From NCBI GenBank assembly GCA_031551725.1, contig JAVBNF010000062.1, forward strand, positions 1 through 29,813: a DNA stretch of 29,813 nucleotides, written 5' to 3'. The notes beneath the pieces were generated by a model. The model saw only the letters and a list, made by a program, of their open reading frames with translations. It was not told the origin of the DNA and did no database searches. The position numbers were made by a program, and so were the translations under genes. The stretch is from JAVBNF01 sp031551725 (GTDB lineage: Bacteria; Bacteroidota; Bacteroidia; Bacteroidales; P3). Positions 21,980 through 28,304 of this stretch are shown here, piece after piece (positions within the stretch are counted from its first letter, which is position 1; every line of letters begins with the position of its first letter).

Positions 21980-24883
21980 ATGAAAGCATTGAAAAATCTT
22001 TGGCTAAGTGTTTTTGTATTGTTGAGCATTTCTTTGTTCGCGCAAAAACAATATTCTTACCAAACAGTTCCGAACGACCCAATGGGTGTGCGCATTTACA
22101 CGCTCGACAATGGTTTGAAAGTGTATCTTTCGCCTTATCATGATGTTCCGCGTATTGCGGCATACGTTGCCGTGCGTGCGGGAGGGAAGAATGATCCGAA
22201 AGAAACAACCGGTTTGGCGCATTATTTTGAACACATGATGTTTAAAGGAACTCCCAATTTCGGGACTACCGATTGGACGGCCGAAGAGCCTTTAATACAG
22301 GCTATCGAAAATCAGTTTGAAATTTATCGTGTAACTACCGATTCTTTGCAGCGCGCGGTGATTTATCATAAAATCGACAGCCTGTCGTATGAAGCATCCA
22401 AATATGCTATTCCGAACGAGTACATGAAGATGATGAATTTTATCGGATCGCAACATACGAACGCATATACGACCAATGATGAAACCATTTTTATGGAAGA
22501 GATTCCTTCCAATCAAGTTGAAAATTGGGCGAAAATCCAGTCGGACCGTTTTTCTCAAAACGTGCTTCGCCTTTTTCACACGGAAATAGAAACGGTTTAC
22601 GAAGAAAAAAACATGGCAATGTCGAAAGACAGCCGTCGTTCAACAGAAGCATTGTTTGCCGCATTGTTTCCAACGCATCCTTACGGAACCCAGACGGTAT
22701 TGGGCACGCAGGAAGATTTGAAAAACCCGTCGATGAAAAATATCCGCGAGTTTTTTGATAAATATTATGTTCCGAACAATATGGCTATCTGTATGTCCGG
22801 CGATTTTGATCCGGATAAAATGATTGCTGTAATTGATAAATATTTCGGTACAATGGTGCGCAAAGCGGATCCATCTTACAAATTCACCCCCGAAGCTCCG
22901 ATTACAAAGCCGGTTGAGAGAGAAATTACCGGATTGGAAGCTGCAAATATGGCGTTGGCATACCGAATGGGTGGAAGCAATACGCCCGACGCGTTGATGG
23001 GAAACTTAATCGGAATGATTTTATATAACGGCCAGGCCGGGATGATTGATTTGAACTTGAATCAAAAACAACGCTTGATGGGCGCTTATACTTACATGTA
23101 TGGTTTGGACAACTATTCTACCTTGATTTTCGGAGCATATCCCAAACAAGGACAAACATTGGAAGAATGTAAAGATTTATTGCTTGAACAAATCGAGTTG
23201 CTAAAAAAAGGCGATTTTCCGGATTGGATGATTGCAGCAACGGTGAATAACTTGAAATATGAACATTTGAAAATGCTCGAAAGCAACGGTTCAAGAGCGG
23301 AAGCGATGGCAAAATCATACACCCAGCATGTGGAATGGGAGCAAGATGTGAATTATTTGGACCGTTTGAGCAAAATTACAAAGGCAGATATTGTAAAATT
23401 TGCAAATGATAATTTCAAGGATAATTATGTAGTGCTCTACAAACGTCAGGGACAACCTACGGATATTGCTAAAATGACCAAGCCTGCCATTACTCCGATT
23501 CAAATTAATCGAGATGTAGAATCTAAGTTGTTTAAAGAAATCAGAACAACAACAATAACGCCGATTGAACCGGTGTTTTTGGATTATACCAAAGACCTTC
23601 AAACGCAAAAGTTGAAAAACGGTTTGGAAATGTTTTATAGCCATAACGAAGAAAATGGAACCTTTCAGGTGGTTTATCGCTATGAAATGGGAAGCGAAAA
23701 TGATAAGGAAATGAGTACGGCTTTTTCCTATTTGGAATATTTGGGCACTTCGAAATATACACCGGAGCAATTGAAACAAGAATTTTATAAACTCGCATGT
23801 TCATTCTCGTTAAAAACCGGTGCGGAGCAAATGTATATTAGCTTAAGCGGTTTGTCTGAAAACATGGAACCGGCGTTGAAATTATTCGAAGAGTTGCTTA
23901 CCGATTGCAAGCCGAATGGCGAAGCGTGGGAAAATCTGAAAAGCGACATCTTGAAAGCGCGTGTGGACAGTAAGGGAAATCAACAAGCAAATTTGAGAGC
24001 CCTGGTCTCATATTCGGCTTTCGGCAGCGATTCTCCATTTAAAAATATTTTATCGGAACAAGAACTAAATGCGTTGACTCCTCAAAAGTTGACGGATAAA
24101 ATAAAAATGTTGAACAAATATCAACATCAGATTTTGTATTACGGACCTCTCACAATGACCGATTTCTCGAAACAAATAGAGAAATTGCATAAAGTTGGAA
24201 AAGTGATGCCGTTTCCTGCAGCAAAAAAATATGAGTTGCTCGAAACAAATACAGACCGTGTAGTATTTTTGAATTATGAATCGAATCAGTCTTATTGCCA
24301 AACCGTTTCCAGAGGAGGGAAATATGATCCTGCCATCACTCCGCAAGTTTCGTTGTATAATGAATATTTTGGAGGCAGCATGAATGCAATTGTGTTTACT
24401 GAAATTCGCGAAAAACGTTCTTTGGCTTACAGCGCGGGTTCTTGGTACAGCGAGCCAAGCAAAGCAGATAAATATTACAGCAACCGTATTCAATTGGCTA
24501 CGCAAAACGACAAAGTGGTTATGGCTTTGGATGCATTTAACGAATTGTTTGCCGATATGCCGGTTTCTGAAAAAACTTTGAGCCTGGCCAAAGAAGCAAT
24601 TATAAACACAATCCGTGTGCAACGGATTGATAAAATGAATATCATTTGGGATTACCTGCATGCAAAAGATCTGGGATTAAACTACGACATCCGTAAAGAT
24701 GTGTTTACAAAAGTTCCTACATTTACAATGGAAGATATGCAGGCGTTTCAAGCAAAATATGTTAAAAATTTGCATAAAACGTATTTGATTTTAGGCCGCG
24801 AATCCGATATGGATTTCAAAACCTTGGAAACAAAATTCGGTACTGTACAGAAAGTTAGTCAAGAAGACGTTTTTGGGTATTAA
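21980..24883 (+). CDS. M16-family zinc metallopeptidase, secreted two-domain form
   Basis: A 967-residue pitrilysin/insulinase-type (M16) peptidase. A signal peptide (MKALKNLWLSVFVLLSISLFAQ) directs it to the periplasm. The active N-terminal half has the inverted zinc motif HYFEH (His81, Glu84, His85) and a downstream Glu in FHTEIETVYEEKNM as the third ligand. The C-terminal half repeats the fold but has lost the zinc residues (FSYLEYLGTSKYTPEQ), and ends with the IVFTEIREKRSLAYSAGSWYS segment typical of the substrate-closing half. The substrate is unknown; such enzymes degrade oligopeptides. It is followed by a strong terminator. Confidence 0.93.
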   Translation: MKALKNLWLSVFVLLSISLFAQKQYSYQTVPNDPMGVRIYTLDNGLKVYLSPYHDVPRIAAYVAVRAGGKNDPKETTGLAHYFEHMMFKGTPNFGTTDWTAEEPLIQAIENQFEIYRVTTDSLQRAVIYHKIDSLSYEASKYAIPNEYMKMMNFIGSQHTNAYTTNDETIFMEEIPSNQVENWAKIQSDRFSQNVLRLFHTEIETVYEEKNMAMSKDSRRSTEALFAALFPTHPYGTQTVLGTQEDLKNPSMKNIREFFDKYYVPNNMAICMSGDFDPDKMIAVIDKYFGTMVRKADPSYKFTPEAPITKPVEREITGLEAANMALAYRMGGSNTPDALMGNLIGMILYNGQAGMIDLNLNQKQRLMGAYTYMYGLDNYSTLIFGAYPKQGQTLEECKDLLLEQIELLKKGDFPDWMIAATVNNLKYEHLKMLESNGSRAEAMAKSYTQHVEWEQDVNYLDRLSKITKADIVKFANDNFKDNYVVLYKRQGQPTDIAKMTKPAITPIQINRDVESKLFKEIRTTTITPIEPVFLDYTKDLQTQKLKNGLEMFYSHNEENGTFQVVYRYEMGSENDKEMSTAFSYLEYLGTSKYTPEQLKQEFYKLACSFSLKTGAEQMYISLSGLSENMEPALKLFEELLTDCKPNGEAWENLKSDILKARVDSKGNQQANLRALVSYSAFGSDSPFKNILSEQELNALTPQKLTDKIKMLNKYQHQILYYGPLTMTDFSKQIEKLHKVGKVMPFPAAKKYELLETNTDRVVFLNYESNQSYCQTVSRGGKYDPAITPQVSLYNEYFGGSMNAIVFTEIREKRSLAYSAGSWYSEPSKADKYYSNRIQLATQNDKVVMALDAFNELFADMPVSEKTLSLAKEAIINTIRVQRIDKMNIIWDYLHAKDLGLNYDIRKDVFTKVPTFTMEDMQAFQAKYVKNLHKTYLILGRESDMDFKTLETKFGTVQKVSQEDVFGY

Positions 24884-24912
24884 AAGTTAACAAGTTCTTT
24901 TATTATTAAACT

Positions 24913-24949
24913 AAAACCCTAACAGGATCAGTACCTGTTAGGGTTTTTT
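24913..24949 (+). terminator. Intrinsic terminator of the M16 peptidase gene
   Basis: AAACCCTAACAGG (24914-24926) pairs perfectly with CCTGTTAGGGTTT (24934-24946) around seven bases and is followed by a T run. The core CCTAACAG/CTGTTAGG recurs in the hairpin at 28042-28079. Confidence 0.9.
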
Positions 24950-24977
24950 ATGGAAAAATTCTACACAAGCCTTAATT

Positions 24978-25035
24978 ACTAAATTATTAATCATAAATGA
25001 AATCATTTATAATTAACAATTAATAATTAACAATT
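24978..25035. repeat. AT-rich inverted word repeat before lepA
   Basis: ATAAATGA (24993-25000) and TCATTTAT (25003-25010) form a perfect hairpin flanked by TATTAAT and ATTAATAATTAACAATT words. Similar ATTAACAATTAATAATT words occur at 9867-9900. Confidence 0.6.
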
Positions 25036-25041
25036 TTTTCG

Positions 25042-25049
25042 TACCTTTG
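25042..25049 (+). promoter_or_regulatory. -7 promoter box of lepA
   Basis: TACCTTTG ends eight bases before the lepA ATG at 25058, giving a nearly leaderless mRNA. No clear TTTG is present at -33, where the repeat at 24978-25035 lies. Confidence 0.5.
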
Positions 25050-25057
25050 CAAGCCTT

Positions 25058-26848
25058 ATGAAGAATATTCGAAATTTTTGTATTATAGCGCATATCGACC
25101 ACGGCAAAAGTACGCTGGCCGATCGATTGATTGAGTATACCGGCGCCATTTCGCAACGCGATTTACAGGCGCAAGTGTTGGACGATATGGATTTGGAACG
25201 TGAACGCGGCATTACCATCAAGAGCCACGCCATCCAGATGAATTACAAGTCGAAAACCGGAGAAAATTATGTTTTTAATTTGATTGATACTCCGGGTCAC
25301 GTCGATTTTTCTTACGAAGTATCTCGATCTATTGCTGCCTGTGAAGGTGCAATTCTTGTGGTTGATGCTACGCAAGGCATCCAAGCTCAAACAATTTCGA
25401 ATCTTTATAAAGCGATTGAGCATGACTTGGAAATTATCCCTATCCTCAACAAAATGGATATGGAAAGCGCCATGCCCGAAGAGGTGGCCGACCAAATTAT
25501 CGATTTGATTGGCTGTAAACGCGAGGATATTCTTGGGGTTAGCGGAAAAACCGGAATGGGTGTTCCCGAGCTTCTGGAAGCGATTGTTGAGCGTATTCCT
25601 GCACCGAAAGGAGATGTAGAAGCTCCGTTGCAAGCCTTGATTTTTGACTCTGTTTTCAACTCGTTCCGCGGAATTATTTCGTATTTCCGTATTATGAACG
25701 GAACGGTCCGCAAAGGCGATCATGTAAAATTTGTAAATACTGGGAAGACGTATCATGCCGATGAAATTGGGGTGTTGCGCCTAAAACCGGAACCGCGCAC
25801 CGAACTTGCCGCCGGCGACGTAGGCTATATTATTTCCGGAATTAAAACTTCGGCAGAGGTTAAAGTAGGAGATACGATTACGCACGTGGAACGTCCGTGT
25901 GAAAAAGCGATTGATGGTTTTGAAAACGTAAAGCCGATGGTATTTGCCGGTATTTATCCGATAAGTACAGAGGATTACGAGGAATTACGCACTTCGATTG
26001 AAAAATTGCAGTTAAACGATGCTTCTTTGACGTTTGAGCCCGAATCCTCGGCCGCTTTGGGTTTCGGCTTCCGCTGCGGATTTTTGGGTATGCTTCACAT
26101 GGAGATTATTCAGGAACGTTTGGAACGTGAATTCAACATGGATGTGATTACGACAGTGCCTAACGTTTCATACCGTGTGCATACGACCAAACATGAAATG
26201 TTTGAAATCCACAATCCATCGGGATTGCCTGCGCCGAATTATATTGATTATATCGAAGAACCGATGATTCACGCGCAAATTATTTCGAAATCGGAATATG
26301 TGGGTTCGATTATGAAACTCTGCATTGACAAACGCGGAATTTTGCAAAATCAAGTGTATTTAACTACCGACCGAGTGGAGTTGAATTTTGATATTCCATT
26401 GGCGGAAATTGTATTTGATTTTTATGATAAACTGAAAAGTATTTCGCGTGGTTATGCCTCTTTTGACTACTATCCGAGCGGATATCAACGGTCAACGTTA
26501 GCTAAACTGGAAATACTTTTGAATGGAGATACTGTGGATGCTTTGTCCACTTTGATACATAACGATAATGCTTATGCTTTCGGGCGCCGCATTTGTGAAA
26601 AACTGCGAGAATTGATACCGAGACAACAGTTTGATATTGCTATTCAAGCAGCAATTGGCTCTAAAATCATTGCGCGCGAAACCATCAAGGCCGTGCGTAA
26701 GGATGTTACTGCAAAATGCTACGGAGGCGATATTTCCCGTAAGCGTAAACTTCTTGAAAAACAAAAAGAAGGTAAGAAACGTATGCGCCAAATCGGTTCC
26801 GTGGAAGTTCCGCAATCCGCATTTTTAGCAGTCTTGAAATTGGATTAA
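25058..26848 (+). CDS. lepA: Elongation factor 4 (LepA), ribosome-associated GTPase
   Basis: A 596-residue LepA of standard length. The GTPase motifs are AHIDHGKSTLADRL (G1), RERGITIK (G2), DTPGHVDFSYEV (G3) and NKMDME (G4). Domain II follows with FNSFRGIISYFRIMNGTVRKGD, and then the LepA-specific C-terminal domain with GYASFDYYPSGY, RRICEKLRELIPRQQF and TAKCYGGDISRKRKLLEKQKEGKKRM. It acts in translation, in initiation/biogenesis or back-translocation. It is monocistronic, with an almost leaderless start. Confidence 0.98.
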   Translation: MKNIRNFCIIAHIDHGKSTLADRLIEYTGAISQRDLQAQVLDDMDLERERGITIKSHAIQMNYKSKTGENYVFNLIDTPGHVDFSYEVSRSIAACEGAILVVDATQGIQAQTISNLYKAIEHDLEIIPILNKMDMESAMPEEVADQIIDLIGCKREDILGVSGKTGMGVPELLEAIVERIPAPKGDVEAPLQALIFDSVFNSFRGIISYFRIMNGTVRKGDHVKFVNTGKTYHADEIGVLRLKPEPRTELAAGDVGYIISGIKTSAEVKVGDTITHVERPCEKAIDGFENVKPMVFAGIYPISTEDYEELRTSIEKLQLNDASLTFEPESSAALGFGFRCGFLGMLHMEIIQERLEREFNMDVITTVPNVSYRVHTTKHEMFEIHNPSGLPAPNYIDYIEEPMIHAQIISKSEYVGSIMKLCIDKRGILQNQVYLTTDRVELNFDIPLAEIVFDFYDKLKSISRGYASFDYYPSGYQRSTLAKLEILLNGDTVDALSTLIHNDNAYAFGRRICEKLRELIPRQQFDIAIQAAIGSKIIARETIKAVRKDVTAKCYGGDISRKRKLLEKQKEGKKRMRQIGSVEVPQSAFLAVLKLD

Positions 26849-26860
26849 GTTTGTTTTTGA

Positions 26861-26921
26861 AAGAATTACAGGATTAACAAGACTTTGCTGGAAATTCCTG
26901 TTAATCCTGTAAATCTTGTCA
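26861..26921. repeat. ACAGGATTAACA inverted repeat between lepA and the DUF3089-like gene
   Basis: ACAGGATTAACA (26868-26879) and TGTTAATCCTGT (26899-26910) are perfect 12-base inverted copies 19 bases apart, extended by AAGAC and AAATCTTGTC words. The words are those of the 15160-15180 element. The repeat sits between the two convergent stops; the lepA side has no other terminator. Confidence 0.75.
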
Positions 26922-26923
26922 AA

Positions 26924-27925
26924 TTATCTGTTGGCGAAATAGGCCCGTGTACGTGCCAACGCATTTGCACGGATATCGTAATAATATAGACCGTAGTCAA
27001 TTGAAGGGAATAGCGAGGCGGGAAGTATTTGCAAGCCTCTCGAGATGCCGCTGTCGGCAATTGAGCAAAGCACAACGCCGTTGACAGAGTCGATTTTAGC
27101 ATCGGCAAAGTTTTGACAATCGGCAATTTCTGCACCGGTTTTTGCAATACGGGAGCCTTTACTTTGAGAAGCCTCGGCAGTTTCGGTTGTTCGTGTCCAT
27201 GTAATTGGGTTAATTACAGCGATAGAACTATTTTTATTCACTTTGTGAGTGCTATCTCCAAGCTGAGGCATTTTGGTGCTGAAGGAGATCAGCACGCGGT
27301 AGTCATCTGCTTTTTTAGCAAATTCGAGATGTGGATTTTCTTTTAAAAAGTCCGTGGTTACAGGAAATCCGATTACATAGGCAGCTACCATACGTTCATA
27401 TATGTCGGGCTTGTCTTTTAGGTAATTGGACAATAGTTTCATGATGATTTCAGAACCTTCCGCTTGTCCGGCAAGGATAAACGGACGATTGTTGTTTAAG
27501 TTTTTGATAAAATAGTTAAACGCATTTTCAACATCACTAACCGATTGTTGAAACATCTGTTCGCGTTGCATTTCCGACATTTTTTGATCGTTTTTGCGAC
27601 TCATTTGGCGATAGTAGGGCATGTATATATTCGCAACTCCTTCAAAAACAGACGCTTCGTGAGTATATATCCGTTGCATATTTTTTTCTATACTTTTGTT
27701 GCAAATCGGCGAAAGAGCAGGCGCTTTTTCGTTTTCAGGTACATAAACGGAAGGAGAAACAAAGAATACATCAACATCCAAAAGTTTGGATGGAGGAAGT
27801 TTAGCCCAGTTGTTAGACTCGGCGTAGTTGATTGCATTTTGATTGCTGCACATTTGGAATAACAATCCGACTGCAACAACAAGCATGGTTTTTATTCCAG
27901 TTCTATGATATTTAATATTTTTCAT
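26924..27925 (-). CDS. DUF3089-like protein, alpha/beta-hydrolase fold with missing nucleophile
   Basis: A 333-residue exported protein. The N-terminal hydrophobic segment (TMLVVAVGLLFQMC, Cys26) is a possible but imperfect lipoprotein signal. The body resembles DUF3089 (lysophospholipase-like alpha/beta hydrolases): LLDVDVFFVSPSVY, VFEGVANIYMPYYRQ, a helical cap, RPFILAGQAEGSEIIMKLL, AAYVIGFPV, and the C-terminal IDYGLYYYDIRANALARTRAYF. The nucleophile elbow, normally G-H-S-Q-G, reads G-Q-A-E-G, with Ala155 in place of Ser (codon GCG on the minus strand), so classical hydrolase activity is unlikely. A perfect hairpin sits just before the ATG (27928-27964). A binding or regulatory role is only a guess. 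Confidence 0.75.
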   Translation of the reverse strand: MKNIKYHRTGIKTMLVVAVGLLFQMCSNQNAINYAESNNWAKLPPSKLLDVDVFFVSPSVYVPENEKAPALSPICNKSIEKNMQRIYTHEASVFEGVANIYMPYYRQMSRKNDQKMSEMQREQMFQQSVSDVENAFNYFIKNLNNNRPFILAGQAEGSEIIMKLLSNYLKDKPDIYERMVAAYVIGFPVTTDFLKENPHLEFAKKADDYRVLISFSTKMPQLGDSTHKVNKNSSIAVINPITWTRTTETAEASQSKGSRIAKTGAEIADCQNFADAKIDSVNGVVLCSIADSGISRGLQILPASLFPSIDYGLYYYDIRANALARTRAYFANR

Positions 27926-27927
27926 TG

Positions 27928-27964
27928 TTTTATTGTGATTTTTATTGATTAATTCACAATAAAA
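27928..27964 (-). other. Perfect 11-bp inverted repeat three bases before the DUF3089-like ATG
   Basis: TTTTATTGTGA (27928-27938) and TCACAATAAAA (27954-27964) pair perfectly around 15 bases. TTGTGA/TCACAA are CRP-like half-sites, but the spacing is too wide for one CRP site. As RNA it would fold right against the start codon and could limit initiation. Confidence 0.5.
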
Positions 27965-28006
27965 ACAAAAGAGAAAGGAAAAAGTTCAATATTTCACGTT
28001 GGGGGC

Positions 28007-28036
28007 TGTAAAGACGTTGCATGCAACGTCTTTACA
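28007..28036. repeat. Perfect 30-bp palindrome of the GACGTTGCATGCAACGTC type
   Basis: TGTAAAGACGTTGCA is followed directly by its exact reverse complement TGCAACGTCTTTACA, with no loop. Near-identical palindromes (GTAGAGACGTTGC...) are, from memory, common dispersed repeats in cyanobacteria and some Bacteroidota. No coding function is seen. Confidence 0.8.
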
Positions 28037-28041
28037 TTGCA

Positions 28042-28079
28042 GGAAGGCCTAACAGAAACAATATCTGTTAGGCCTTTCC
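28042..28079. other. Long hairpin with CCTAACAG/CTGTTAGG core
   Basis: GGAAGGCCTAACAGA pairs with TCTGTTAGGCCTTTCC (one bulged base) around seven bases. It shares its core with the M16 terminator but has no T run on either side, so it is not a clear terminator. Confidence 0.6.
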
Positions 28080-28099
28080 ATAGAAAAACAAACATTAAA

Positions 28100-28175
28100 C
28101 ACAAATAAAAAGCGAGCCGAAATTCTCCACAGAAAACCGACCAAAGTTCTACCAAAGAATGAATAAGCGGCTCGC
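28100..28175 (-). terminator. Large-loop stem with U-tract downstream of the FISUMP gene
   Basis: On the minus strand GCGAGCCG (28175-28168) pairs perfectly with CGGCTCGC (28119-28112) across 48 bases, followed by TTTTTATTTGTG. An inner ATTCT/AGAAT pairing is possible within the loop. It may be a terminator with an unusual structured loop, or the 3' end of a small RNA. Confidence 0.45.
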
Positions 28176-28200
28176 GCCTTTATTTAATTTGAACGGTTTA

Positions 28201-28290
28201 GGAAAGTTCAGAGAGTTTAGAGTGGTTTAGGAGGTTCTGAACTTTTCTAAACTTTCTAAACCAATCCAAACCAATCCAAACCACCCTAAA
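28201..28290. repeat. TTCTGAACTTT/TTTAGG word repeat after the FISUMP stop
   Basis: GGAAAGTTCAGA (28201-28212) faces TCTGAACTTTTC (28236-28247). It is followed by tandem CCAATCCAAA units (28261-28280). The block at 28234-28262 nearly matches 8302-8329, 20 kb away. It begins 14 bases after the FISUMP stop. Confidence 0.7.
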
Positions 28291-28304
28291 TGATTAAAAC
28301 TTTC

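Larger units (their letters stand above)
27926..28304. other. Gene-free interval packed with palindromes
   Basis: No coding region is credible in these 379 bases. In order they hold the 27928-27964 inverted repeat, the 30-bp palindrome at 28007-28036, the hairpin at 28042-28079, the large stem with minus-strand U-tract at 28100-28175, and the word repeat at 28201-28290. Confidence 0.7.

Noticed and set aside
23315..24661. Long minus-strand open frames inside the M16 peptidase gene
   Set aside because: Antisense shadows of a clearly coding gene; no recognisable motif.
28042..28079. Hairpin as the FISUMP terminator
   Set aside because: No T run on either side; the stem at 28100-28175 with U-tract is the better candidate.
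28080..28304. DGR template repeat next to the variable region
   Set aside because: Read for an adenine-rich copy of the FISUMP 3' end on both strands; none seen here or in other spacers.
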